The notes under the pieces were generated by a model. That model had not been told where the DNA came from, did no database searches, and saw only the letters and a list, made by a program, of their open reading frames with translations. A program made the position numbers and the translations under genes. A DNA stretch of 64,000 nt from Nautilus pompilius (lineage: Eukaryota; Mollusca; Cephalopoda; Nautilida; Nautilidae): assembly GCA_018389105.1 (NCBI GenBank), contig JACATO010001115.1:310001-374000 (forward strand), given 5' to 3'. Positions 1-11,518 of the stretch are shown piece after piece (the first letter of the stretch is position 1; each line of letters starts with the position of its first letter).

Positions 1-1469
1 AATTACAGCAGCGCAAACAAATGGAATTGCTTTCAGGAGAGGAAGAGACAGACAGACAGAGCAACTGTAGTAATGAACTGCTACAGAAATAATGCTTAAA
101 AAATCCAAGAAACTGAGCTGAAATGTCAGACAGGGAAAATATTTTGCTTGTTTATAAATTAAATAAACAGTTGCTAGTCAGAGAAAAACAGAAATTCTAA
201 TATTTTAAACACGTTTTTATCATTTCTTTCCAGATTTAACTGAATAAAAAAGAATAAGCAGAATTAACTAAGTTAATACAAAGAAGTCAAAGACCATCAT
301 GACATTTGCCCAAAGGGCAAGTGACTGTGTCAAATAATACCACCACTCTTTCAATAAAAACATTTTTCTTTTTTTAAAAAATTTTATCTCAATCCTTGTC
401 CACCTATTGAAAGCTGATGATAAATTTAAATGCTGTCCGTACTGAATACCTCAAAAGGTAGAAGAAATTAGTTAAACAAAAAGAGATCAGCACGACTTAT
501 CTGCTTGTCTGGCATCTTGTATGTAAAGTTAACATTCACAAGTGTAACAATCATCTGCATTCTGTTTATTTTTAAGACAAAAATGTGAGAGCAATCTTAA
601 GCTATTTTAAAATAACAATTAAAAAAAAATTGTACAAATCACTGTTGGAGCAAATAGTGACATTCATTAACAATGAATAACCTAAAGGGCAAGTTCCCAG
701 CAGCTTATTAGTGGTAGTAATGACTAATTTTACAGACTTGAGCTAACTAACACTGTAAACAGCATATATCACCAACATATTTGTTGTCACAATCATTAGC
801 TGCAAATAGTCTGGGTACAATTCACACATCCCCTTTCCCCTCCTACCTTTTTAAACCAGAAGATAGATTAACCAGGTAGGTTCTTAATCATTGATAGAAG
901 AAAAAAGAGGATAAATCAATCTAGCAGTAGCTGTTGAAAAAACAATTATTAAAACATAACTACAGAAATTATATCTTTGTTGGCCAACAGGTTAGCTTAT
1001 TTTCTTTGCGTACATAAAGACAATGCATTTTAAATCTCCTACATTACATTCATTCCTCGACTTAGAAAGCCAACAGTTGGATATATGCTCCTACCACGTC
1101 TACTCTGAATGTCTGTTTATTTTGTGAAATGTGTGTTTTAGTTTGTTTTTTTTTAAAAAAGAAATAACATTTTGCTTGTTGTTGGGTTTTAATAAAACTG
1201 CGAACTAAAATAAGCTTCAGAGATCTATACCAAAGCTTCCCAAGCATGAACACCTTACATTAAGTAGCCAAAGTAAAGTAAGGAATCCAGACAGCTGGCT
1301 TAGTGTTAGAAGTATCTCAGTTGTGGTGACCAAGAACTAGCTTTAGGTGACTGAAGCTATCAAGTAATTTAATCTGTTGACCCACCAAAAAAAAAAAAAA
1401 ATATTATGCTAAGCAAGCATTTCTAAGAGGGGTTTGTTTAAAAGTGGCCTGAATGGAACCTCAAAATTA

Positions 1470-1735
1470 TAATTGGCAGTGCAGTAGTCAGTGGTTAGTC
1501 CACTGACTACAGAACTGCTACAGCCAATTGAGGAAACCCAAATTTGATTCCTGCAGGGAACAGCTCAGTTTCATGTGGGTTTTCTTCTAAACACTGCAGT
1601 TTCTTCCCACATCATGAAGGTTCTAGTAGAGACTTTCTGCTTAGTTGTTTGCTGCATCATCTTGGTATAGTAGTGGGTCCCTTGCCTGGTTTCAGTTACT
1701 ATGGGAAGGATTTAGTATCAATTTAATAACCTAGC
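1470..1735 (+). repeat. tRNA-derived SINE, copy 1
   Basis: A tRNA-like head has an A-box-like stretch (GTCAGTGGTTAGTCC) and a B-box-like stretch (AAATTTGATTCC). It is followed by the body shared with the other copies here (TTCTTCCCACAT, then TTCTAGTAGAGACTTTC). Pol III-type SINEs with this layout are common in molluscs. Ends are approximate. Confidence 0.65.
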
Positions 1736-2402
1736 CTTGTAAATATGGCAACCAGTTACTGAAACAGAAAACCAACTGGTTTTTTGCCTGGTGTTCCACT
1801 TGTGGTGTTAGGGAAACAAAATAAATATATATATATATGACAGAGAGCAGAAATATGGCAGAACATTTTACAGTTCAATAAAATAAAGCAACAACAAAGC
1901 AACAGTTAACAAAAGTAGCACTAAAACCAATAAAATGTAGGAATATTCCAAAAAAAAAACAAAAAAAAAACTTCATTCACATCAAAACAGACTTTCAACT
2001 AAAAAAAAAGTGTCGTGTGGACTTCAAAAGACACAATGAGGTCCAATGCTGATAGATTTTAAATTGCAAGTTATCAAATCTTTGTATACATTATCAGCAG
2101 CAAGGGAACATATAGTCCTCATTACGCTGCTATGCATACAGATCATAAATTTTTTTTTGGATAATGTAAGAGTATTGGTGAAATAGTTATTAGGGAAATT
2201 TCAATCCTACTCTGAACAATCAGTTTTCATCAGTTCCTTTAAGTAATATTTTCTGTTCATTTTATTAATTTTCAGCAAAGTGATAAAGTTTCTTTGTTTA
2301 CCCATCCACTGATGATCAAGTGATGTGTGTCTAAAGCAAAATTTTTTGTGTCAATTTATGGCAGTTTTCATGGTTGTTTAAAATACATTATAAAAATATT
2401 AG

Positions 2403-2405
<3 letters not shown>

Positions 2406-2441
<36 letters not shown>
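2406..2441. repeat. (GA)18 microsatellite
   Basis: Uninterrupted GA dinucleotides within WDR20 intron 1. Confidence 0.95.
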
Positions 2442-2444
<3 letters not shown>

Positions 2445-5343
2445 ATCTAAATAGCCCATCAAATATTATATTCAACAGGATGACTAAGATATAAGAAATG
2501 TTTTTGACCTATGAATAATGTAAAATAATTCTACACGCAGGGATTTTCAACCAAGATGTTTTATTTTATTAAATAATTAAATGGAAATAGAAAGACCAGT
2601 AAAAACAAAAAAAAAGCATTTTACTCCATATATATGAAAGAGTGAAAGAATGAAAGAAAAAAAAAGGAAGGAAGAAAATAGGTTTCAGACTTATCATAAC
2701 ATTTCTTTGTTGTGGAATGGTGGGAGGCAGGCAAACATTACCACAGTTGTTGTTGTTGTTGTTTCCTTTCCTGATGTTTCTTTTCTTTTTGTTTTCTAAG
2801 TGTTATATATATATATTTTTTTTTTGTTTTTTAGAATATAAAAGGGGGGATGTATGAAGTTTCTCTCAGCTTTCATCACTAGAAAATACAGGTGTATTTT
2901 TCTTACTTTATACAAAAATAAATATATGTGCTCACACTTGATTGAAAAGCAAAATTAACTTCTGCAAAAAAAAATTAATAAATAAAAGAATTTTAAACTC
3001 CAAACCTACCTGACATTAAAATTCTTGAAAATATTTAGAAAAAAAGTCACTGGAATGAATCAACATAAGATATGAATAATTATACAACACTAATATATAC
3101 TGCTGACCTGCAAAGTTTCATAAATAATACTGCCTAATACAACTTATTTCATCTTAAATATTTATCAGAAAAGAAACAAAACAAAACACATAGTAAGACT
3201 AAAGTAACTCTAACAACTTAGCATTTTACCACGAGACCAAATACTAATTAAACTAAATAATAAAAAAACAAGTGACACTATCCATTTGTAAGTATGTAAA
3301 ATCATCGAGTCACTGTATTAATACATATATAATCAGGAAACATAATAGAGGTATTACAATGTACAAAGCAATAATGGTGCTTAAATGTAAAAACTTTACA
3401 TAAAAACAAAAAAATTAAATGGTAAATTAATAATAATAAAACCCTTTCAAACCAACAACAATAAACAATATTATTCACTTAAATATATACACTTTACAGG
3501 TTAAGACAGACAGTTCAGAGAACAAATGGCTATCATAAAAAACCTTTCGATTATTTTGATACTAAACAATATTCTATTTGCAAAAATTACCCTCCCATAA
3601 TAGCTAGGGATGGGATTTATGCAACTTGCACTTTTCCCTTCCCAAATCCTTCTATTCTAACTAACACAAATAGTTTGTCCAAATGGCGATAACAAATCAA
3701 AATCATTCGATACAGTTTGCTAGAAAATTACATTATAGTGTGTATTTAATCTATTTACATTTACTGTTACTTTTCATAAATGCACTTTACTTACTGAAAA
3801 TATTTTTATAGTAAAAAAACATTACAGTTAAGGAATTATTTCATTTTGAAAAAACAAACAAACAAAAAAAAAAACCTTGAGAACTATACTGCATTTAAAA
3901 CTGGGTAAAAAATAGTAATTCCAAATTATTATTTTCACAAATAACATGCCTCAGAAAATCAATGCCAATATGAATGAAAATGAAAAGCATTGTATGATGA
4001 TCCTAGATTGCAAGTGCTTCTACAGTCATTATCATCATGTAATAGGGCTACTCAAATGAAACAAACAAGCTGGATACCATTATGGAAATGCTATTTCAGC
4101 CAGGTTTGATTTGAATTACACAAGTATATAAAATTTCCCTTTAGAGAAAAATTGTTTCAGATAACTTTAAGATGGCTACTATTTTTGGTTGTTATAATGT
4201 GGTCGTAAAACTGGCAACTCAGATCAGTAGTGTTCACTTTACATCACTGAGCAAACTTCAACAAGATTTGGTGGCACCAGAAATTTCCATTCTTTTTCAA
4301 CAAACAAACCATAAACAGCAAGAGTTTATTCTTGACCAATACCTCCTCAAAGATAACAGCTTAAGTTTATCAGTAATGCACTCTGAAACTCAATCGCCAC
4401 ATCAGGACTATACCATAAAGTGCAGTTTGATCTTCCTGCTCCTGCATAGTTCATTACCGATCAGAAGTCACATACCAATATTTTCCTCTTGGAAGCAATC
4501 TAGAGTTGTCTAATAAACAGTAAAGTTATGACAAAGAACAAATAAAATGCAGTCATTAATTGATATTTTAGTTCCTTTGATGTTTATCATGGATTATGCT
4601 TGCATATAAAAAATTGATTAGTAAGCTGCTAACATCAGCACACTCACCTAAAACAGTTCAAAGATCTTCTGTTGATTTTCAAAACAGCAAAAAAGTGCAA
4701 TGTTTGCCTAAACTCCAGGTACTTTTGAGAATGTTTGTCTCCCTCTTCTGAATCCCATTTATCCTTAGCAATGAGAGAAGCACAAAACAGTTTTGTATCT
4801 TGGCTACAGAGTACAGTATCCTGAGGACTGTGTTTGGTGTTAACTTTAATTAGTACAGATGTAGCACCTTTTCCTCATCTATTCTTGAAACTCCAACAGT
4901 GAGGTTGATTAATTACCACGACATTTGTTGTTAAGCATCTGATCTTAACAATAAATCACACTTGTAACTACTAATGCTGACAGTTGTGCTCAACAAAAAA
5001 TCAGTAGTTCTCTAAAGTATCAAGCAATCAGCAAAACACATTCAAATGGACTCTCCTTCCATTACCTTATGTCTGCATGAACATGAAACAGGTAATCTAT
5101 CAAAAAATATTTAGTGGTCCAAGCAAAATATATATAATCATTAAGAGACAGATATAGCCAAAATTTTAGCTGTGGAATATAAAACCCTTTGCATGAAAGG
5201 TTGAAGGATCAAATGCATCAAAACTTTAAGTGTCAGCAAAGAATCTATCTAAAAATGATCAGAGAAATATTTATTAAGCAGTTATTTCTTCAATGTATCA
5301 ATGAAAATAATTGTTGATAAAATTGGATATTCTGCTATATATA

Positions 5344-6253
5344 TAGGTATCCCCCATATTTATGAACATTTGATTTACGAATTTTCACTATAATGAAAAA
5401 AACTAAATCTAAATCAGTAGAAAAATTTTGCTTGTTACAAAACACTTTTTCGCTTTTACAAAAATCAAATAACTACAAAGCTGGTTGTCTTACTAAAACA
5501 CTAACAAGATGCACAATTGTCAGTCTGTCTTAATTTACTATATTGTGTTGTTGCTGTGAAGTGTTTCTACATCTTTTATCTTTCGTAATTTATTTCATCC
5601 CTCAAAATGTCTAACAAGAGACCCTTTGCAACATCAAATGTGGCGGAAATGTTATTATCTCATACCAAATAACTTACAACCGAGGACCTGCTAGAGCTCA
5701 TTCGAGAAAGGGCTATTATGGAAGAAAAAGGCATCAACACACCATCACTACCACCAAACCAGTTGACTATGAAGAGGCTTGCAAAGGCATTCAGCCACAT
5801 CAAAAAGCCATGACTACCTTCAAGGATGACGATCCAGACACGGAGCGTAGTATTAAGTGTAGCTGCATAATGGAAGACACCACACGCTGTTATAGGAACC
5901 ATATCAGAAGAGAGAGAAAAAAGAAAGCTGTCCAGATGTCTCTTGATGCATTCTTCAAACCTCAACCTTCAGCCAGTAAAGAAATGACAGATCCTTCCAA
6001 TAAAGTGAATAAATTTATTAATACATGTTTTTTTAAAAATTTTATGCTTTTGTTAGTGTTACTTGTAACAGCATTTATCATGCTTTATAGTGAAAGAAAA
6101 TAATACTTAGAATGTCCAAAATTTTGGATAAGGAATGCATTCCTCACATATTACATTAAAAATAACAAGATAAAAAGGTTTTTGATTTACAAATTATCAT
6201 TTTATGAAATGTTTTCCAGGAAAGTATCCATTTTGCAAATTGAGAGATACCTA
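5344..6253 (+). mobile_element. Tigger/pogo-type DNA transposon relic carrying the transposase C-terminus
   Basis: The left end (GGTATCCCCCATATTTATGA, from 5346) and the reverse complement of the right end (AGGTATCTCTCAATTTGC) form imperfect terminal inverted repeats of pogo/Tigger type. A TA lies just outside the left end; the right-hand TA has decayed. Inside, the plus strand encodes a Tigger-like transposase tail: LTMKRLAKAFSHIKK, then TTFKDDDPDTERS and a basic stretch before QMSLDAFF. The DNA-binding and catalytic regions are absent, so the copy is internally deleted and could not move itself. It lies in WDR20 intron 1. Confidence 0.75.
5810..6103 (+). pseudogene. Tigger-like transposase C-terminal fragment with PIP-box-like motif
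   Basis: An open frame of 97 codons encodes the tail of a pogo/Tigger transposase; similarity continues upstream from about 5700 in partly shifted frame. The octapeptide QMSLDAFF (5933-5956) fits the PCNA-interacting (PIP) consensus Q-x-x-aliphatic-x-x-aromatic-aromatic and follows a lysine-arginine cluster. The last third (NTCFFKNFMLLL onward) is probably read-through into AT-rich element sequence. Nothing suggests it is expressed. Confidence 0.6.
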
Positions 6254-7883
6254 TTTATATATCGTTAAGCATGTACATTAATTAACATGTTGTCTCTTTA
6301 ACATTTAAGTTTTCACAGTTATAGACCTATTATCTACTTAAATGAATTGGTTAATTATATCCCAGAGATTATACTCATAACAATTTGGTAAATCATTCAA
6401 GAGTGCACATTCAGTTGCAATGGAGGTAAAAAAAAATCTGAAGGAAAAAAGTCATTATTAAAATAACCACTAGATTCAATTTATTATTATTTTTGATAGA
6501 ATACTAACAAAGTGCTTACAGCATACATTTGCTCAATTTTGTACAATTCATGGCATAAGAACAGTGACTGGAAGAAATCCGTTTTCAGTTGACTGATGGC
6601 AGTACTGTTGAAGCAATATGCTGTAATACTAGACAGAAGCAGTTTTACTAGATTTAACAATTTAAAAGAAAACAACAATATACTATATTAATCCAAAAAC
6701 ATTTATGTTAATTATAACAAGTTAATAGAAGACAGACTTTTTTTTTAAAATTTACAGCTGAGGTGCTCTCATATTCTACATTCTAAAATTCTGTATTTTT
6801 TATAATTTCTACACAAATTATAGAAAGCAAAAAGCATTTATAAATGAAAATTCCAAGACGCTTAGGTTTACATAATGTAGAAGACATTTTGTAACTAAAA
6901 AGCAGGAAAGTTACAAGCATAGCATAGCAATCAAATGCACAAATGTTGAATCACTGAAGATACTTAATACTGATAAAATTCCCTCATTATCACAATATCA
7001 TTACTAAATAAAACAACCTTGCTTTTGATGGAAATACTAGAAAACACATTACCCATATTTACAAACCAGCAAACAATAAGAAAAAATAAGAGTAATAACT
7101 TTCACTTCCCAACATTTTTTTAAAATGTTTTTAATTTCCTTTTGCATTTTCTACATTTTTGGAAACTTCCAATGTATACAATAGCAAAAACAAAAAAAAG
7201 ACGTGATTTACATGTATAAGTATTTTTTAAAAAAATACCAACTAAATTTAATCGTGAATATATACAAGTGATAAATGTATAGAGAGGCCTAATGCGTGAC
7301 CAAATCAAAGAAAAAACTACTATCCGTAACGAATATATTTGAATTTGATGTTACGAATTGTTTGTATACCTATAAAAAAGGAGAAAGAGAATAGATTGTT
7401 GTTGAATATAACTTGTAATTTATGATCGCAAAACAAAAAAAGAGAGAGAGAGAGAGAGAGAAAAGCTGTGAGTGTAGTGTTGTTGGAATATATAGATATA
7501 TTTAATCCTTTACGATCGGCGTAATAACGGTAAAAGTGGTGCCACTGCCATCTGATTTCGGGAGTTATGTTCATCTGCGTGGCAACATATTGGGCAAGCT
7601 TATTAGCTGATTTCCGAGGGAGTAACGCCCTACTTTCGTTCAATTACTAAATAACATCGGCGCCTTCCTTACTTTTTTTTCGTGCACAAATGGAATCAAG
7701 TTGTGAAGCAATTCCACACCGGAACCCGATGATGAAGCACTTCCGGTAATTTCGTCAACAACCCGGGCGACTGAAAGCAAGGCATGCAGGGCGAGCCGGA
7801 CAGGACGGCTCAAACAAGCAGTGCTCGCCGGAGAGCTGGAGTAAGAGGAGCGATACTCGGCCGGCCCCCACTAACCCACTCAC
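6254..7883. other. WDR20 intron 1, right part; no exon seen
   Basis: AT-rich up to about 7490, with a (GA)n run at 7441-7460. From 7500 base composition becomes more balanced and CpG-containing approaching the WDR20 promoter region. A 107-codon minus-strand frame (7320-7643) has no recognisable family. Confidence 0.55.
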
Positions 7884-8132
7884 CTTACGTATCCCCTTGT
7901 AAACATAGAAGTACAGCTCCCTGCCAACATTGAAGCAGAGCCTGTCAGGGGTTCCCGACCCGTCGTTAACGTTAATGAAAGACACCTTCACGGGCGTGTT
8001 GCTCTGTCCGTTGTACGCTACTCTAGTGGGTCTCGAATATTCCGACAGATGCATCACTTTGTACGTTCCCTCACGAGTGACAAACTGAGTTTTGATATCA
8101 TCTTTTCCTCCACCCTCACCCTGCGCCGCCAT
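7884..8132 (-). CDS. WDR20: WDR20 first coding exon (partial gene, continues left of window)
   Basis: Encodes the N-terminal 83 residues of a WD-repeat protein closely matching human WDR20: it carries KTQFVTREGTYK, SEYSRPTRV, VKVSFINVND and DRLCFNVGRELYFYVYKG, all with near-identical human counterparts. In the known family WDR20 is a beta-propeller cofactor that, with UAF1/WDR48, stimulates the deubiquitinases USP12 and USP46. The exon ends in frame at IRK with a clear donor (AAG|GTGAG, 7879-7883). The ATG at 8132 was chosen because MAAQGEGGGK aligns with the human start; the same frame stays open upstream to an ATG at 8261. The WD repeats were not found between 1 and 7883, so that stretch is read as intron 1. 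The gene is divergent from VPS54. Identification is firm; the exact start is slightly less so. Confidence 0.93.
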
Positions 8133-8222
8133 GTTGGTGTATGCTAAGATGACAGGTTCCCGGATGTTGCGCGACCGCGCAAACTCGGAACCCGACTTCC
8201 GATTTCTTGTTAGACAAAACGA

Positions 8223-8240
8223 GCGCGCGCGCGCGCGCGC
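8223..8240. repeat. (GC)9 alternating purine-pyrimidine tract upstream of WDR20
   Basis: Eighteen alternating G and C bases lie about 90 bp upstream of the inferred WDR20 start codon, probably in its 5' UTR or promoter. They form part of a CpG-rich block (about 7755-8280) in an otherwise AT-rich window. In the open upstream frame the tract encodes alternating Arg-Ala. Confidence 0.9.
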
Positions 8241-8303
8241 TGACAGGGTGGCTCGGTGCACTACGTGACTCGTCGTCGCCCTGTCTTAGTACGAGAGGTG
8301 TAA

Positions 8304-8334
<31 letters not shown>

Positions 8335-9975
8335 ATTGAATCCAAGCGAACGATTTCCGTGACTTCGGTGTGGGGGGATCTTCGTCCTCATCGATTTCTC
8401 TGGGGTATGGTATGGGAGCAGGATCTCATCGGCCCACCTGTTTTCACTGATCATGACGCCAACAGTAGCTGCCAGTTGTATCGGGTCGATAATCCGCTAT
8501 CGATATCGATGGTAGCCATCTCCTGTATTTGCTGAGCAGGGGGCCAAGTTTTCCATCGTCGTCAGTTCAGTTTTGTTGCTCCCCCCCCCACACCTTTCTG
8601 TAGCACCCGCTATATGGCCAGTACGACAGATCAGGTGATAAAAAGTATTGATATATATATTTGAACTTCACTAATGGTTCTGATGAGGGACAACATAAAT
8701 ACTAATTTAAAAAAAAATGAATTGATTTACACTGCAATTTTTTTTTGGAGCAGGAAGAGATCTCGGTTAACAGGTGATTTTTAGTAGCATCGCTTTGAAA
8801 TATGTGGATGTTAGTGGGGTTATATTAGGGATCTGTACTGCAGCCCTCGTTGTATTTATTGGCATTACTGATAATGGATTTGGTTGCTGACATTAAGAAA
8901 TTTAAATGACACAGGTGTGTAGAGCCAGTGATAATGCTGGTTGGTATGTGCATGTCCACCAGACAGACTGCTCATCTACAGTATCATTTTTACAGGAACA
9001 TCTGTAAAGTATCCTCAAAAGTGGTTGATGTTTTAAGCATAGCAATACTACCTTTAAGTGTGCATCTTTAGCAACAACATGTGAATTTCCAGTATTTACC
9101 AGATTTATCTTCCATCAAATATTTTTGAGATGATCTGTAGTGGAGAATGAAAAGGTGAACTCCACCACTGACCTTCAGTTCACAGAGAACCATCAGCAGA
9201 CTTGATAACACTTAGGCAGGGTTGACACCATTTGATGCCCTGGATTACCATACCCACATGGAACACTTTGATCAGCATCCACTGAGTTTTCAAATCAACC
9301 ATCTAAACTAAAGCATTTAAAAAAAGAATTAGCAGTGCTGCCATGCCCTGATTATTCTCTTACTGAACAACATTTACTGATAACCAGCCTATTGTAATGT
9401 TTTTAAGGTTTTAGTTTGTGCCCTCTTATAACCTGAAAAAGAAAGCTTTATTTACATGTTTCCTATTTTCTAATTTTAAATGTCTCACTTAAATCCTGTA
9501 CTCTATGATATACCACAATTTGGCCAATCCCTTAGACCCTTTATACCTGAAATCATTTGTGTAAGACCTTACAATTTTCAGTTTATGGTATATACCATTA
9601 CAAAGTGATATACAGAGCACTTGTCAAATTTGTCATTATGCTTTACTTTTTTTTTAAAATGCTAGTATATCTACTGCATTATGATGGAGAATTAAAGAAA
9701 AGGTGACATATTTGCATGATGCATGAGGATTTGTCACCGAGTATATAAATGACTGAACTGAAGACAATACAATACTACTATAGTTAACTACAAACAATCA
9801 AGAGTTATTTTTAGATATCCATGATTATCTATAGACAATTAAAGAAAATTAAAATTATATATAACAAATTTCAGCTAATCATAGTTAGCCATGGATGATA
9901 ATAATAATAATAATAGATGGCTGCTATAGATGGTTGGCCCGAACTTCCTTTGCATGCTTTATCTGAAGTACTTTT

Positions 9976-10140
9976 ATTAACAAACTAGTGCAGAGTTATA
10001 TAATTTCATCATCAGATAGTTTTACTAATGAAAACTTACCTTCATTATTACATCTGACTCGAAGATTCAGTTTACACTTGAAGAGCTGACAAACTTCACT
10101 CAAAACAACAAAGAGTTCAAGTTTACTGCACTAGTTCATA
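9976..10140. repeat. Possible MITE with short terminal inverted repeats
   Basis: The left sequence ATTAACAAACTAGTGCAG is mirrored by CTGCACTAGTTCATA at the right: 12 to 15 matching bases in inverted orientation about 165 bp apart. No clear target duplication was found, so it might be a chance or hairpin-forming repeat. Confidence 0.35.
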
Positions 10141-10545
10141 ATTTTTTTTGTTGCTATTTTAATACGTAACATCTCACGACGAGTCTGGTACACACAATGC
10201 ACCTGGAAAAAATACAACAACAGCAACAAAAAATAATAGATGCTCCTTTAAATGGGAGAACATCAAGGTTTGATTTGTATATTTAATAAAATCGTTCGTA
10301 TTTTCAGGAGTTTACTTTTTTTTCTTGTTTTTTAAAGTCTCGTAATTTTCTCCCACTTCCTACATGGGAATTCCACACAAAAGAACGCATAACTCAGGGG
10401 GGGGGAGAAACGAAACTGGGCTGATGAAGATTTCTTATTTTAATTGCTTGTAGCAGCGATGAGACCGGAGGTGGTGGTGGTGATGGTCAAACGCAACCCA
10501 GCCGGATGCCGTTATGACCAGCACTAACTATTCCCTTGCAAAACA

Positions 10546-10570
10546 TGTGTGTGTGTGTGTGTGTGTGTGG
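10546..10570. repeat. (TG)12 microsatellite
   Basis: Twelve TG dinucleotides in the WDR20-VPS54 spacer. Confidence 0.95.
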
Positions 10571-11047
10571 TTAAATTACCCTAAATCTGCTGAAATTTCT
10601 GGGGTGCTTCAGAAAAGTGACATATTGAAAATAAGATCTTTGTTCTCAAACAAACTCCTGCTCGACACTCGAGATTGATGTATTGATGGATGAGTCGTCG
10701 TCTGGGCTAAGGGAAGTAACTTAAATATCAACTTGTAAGAGGAACATATGGACGGTATTATCATATCTAAACATTGATAATAAAGAATTATGACGTTAAT
10801 ATAAATTAAAAAATATAAAAAAAACAACAACAACCAGGTCTGTAGTTATAAACAAAAACTGCTAATTCCAAAAAAAAAAACAAGAAAAGTTAACAGGTAA
10901 ATAAAAAACAAAAAAAAAACGCCAGGTAAAGTGGGTGCTAAAGAAACCCGTTTAACATCTTGTAATATTAAACGTGGGTGAAATATATCTCTGTTAAAAA
11001 AATTTTTAAAAAATTAATTACATTTTTTTTTTTTAAAAGAAGTAGAG

Positions 11048-11227
11048 ATGCTGCAACAGTTTTTCCGGTCGTCATCTTCTGAGGATGACAAACTAAGACA
11101 CCCTGCCACGTCCGAAATGGAATTCTGGGTAAAAAAAAAAAAAAAAAAAAAGCAATTTAAAATGGCGCACAAAAATCGGCTGGCTTATTTTTCCTGCTTA
11201 CTTTTATTAACTTTAATGCATTTCTGA
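11048..11227 (+). CDS. Possible upstream ORF (59 codons) ahead of VPS54
   Basis: An ATG frame begins MLQQFFRSSSSEDDKL, crosses the 21-A run as a lysine string, and stops 36 bp before the VPS54 ATG. The first 26 codons have coding-like composition and are followed by a possible donor (CTGG|GTAAAA). It could be a uORF, a non-coding first exon, or chance. I recognise no family. Confidence 0.25.
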   Translation: MLQQFFRSSSSEDDKLRHPATSEMEFWVKKKKKKKQFKMAHKNRLAYFSCLLLLTLMHF

Positions 11228-11262
11228 TCGTCATGTCCGGGCAGACGTTAATGTGAAATGCG

Positions 11263-11518
11263 ATGGCATCGACGGCAAATCCTCACTGTCGAACAGCGGC
11301 TCCGTGGAGGCAGTGCTTTCTCTGCAAGGATGCTTCCGTATTCAAGTCGGCGAGAGAGTTCTGCCGGCACCTCCGCAATTTCCACTGTACGAAGGAGGGC
11401 GGATCGTACGTTTGTCGCTACGGAGTCAACGGCGTCTGTCCATCTTTGCCGCTAGAAGGTGTGAGCGATAAGGACTACGAAGGCCATGTAGCTCGTGATC
11501 ACGTCTGTTCAGAAACAG
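11263..11518 (+). CDS. VPS54: VPS54 exon 1 (residues 1-85): zinc-finger-like N-terminus
   Basis: Encodes two cysteine-histidine clusters: C18-x2-C21 with H36-x4-H41, and C51-x7-C59 with H75-x4-H80. The first resembles a C2H2 finger (FKSAREFCRHLRNFH). Ends ACAG|GTATAA in phase 1; the leftover G plus exon 2 makes a glycine codon. I do not recall such a domain in human VPS54; insect orthologues may have one. The link to exon 2 rests on phase, strand and position over a 4.7 kb intron. Confidence 0.8.

Larger units (their letters stand above)
1..5343. other. WDR20 intron 1, left part; AT-rich, no exon seen
   Basis: No WD-repeat coding sequence or other recognised exon was found on either strand. 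The stretch is A/T-rich with poly(A) runs, a (TA)n tract near 1822-1838 and a (GA)n microsatellite at 2406-2441. It holds one tRNA-derived SINE (annotated separately). The longest open frame (4172-4513, plus) resembles nothing I recognise. Confidence 0.6.
8262..11262. promoter_or_regulatory. Divergent spacer between WDR20 and VPS54, presumably holding both promoters
   Basis: About 3.1 kb separates the two start codons. Both flanks are CpG-bearing whereas the middle is AT-rich. The spacer contains a 27-T run (8304-8330), a (TG)n tract (10546-10570), a 21-A run (11131-11151) and a possible MITE (9976-10140). No convincing TATA box was identified; promoter function is inferred from the divergent arrangement alone. 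Confidence 0.45.

Noticed and set aside
1470-1560. Genuine tRNA gene in the SINE heads
   Set aside because: Promoter-box-like motifs are present, but the cloverleaf pairing is not maintained and a SINE body follows.
4172-4513. 113-codon plus-strand ORF in WDR20 intron 1
   Set aside because: No recognisable domain, low-complexity AT-rich context, no splice or promoter support; likely chance.
7320-7643. 107-codon minus-strand ORF near the WDR20 first exon
   Set aside because: Half of it is encoded by simple repeats (GA run read as Leu-Ser); no family recognised.
1-7883. Further WDR20 exons or its 3' UTR on the minus strand
   Set aside because: No WD-repeat sequence found; the region is better explained as a long first intron.
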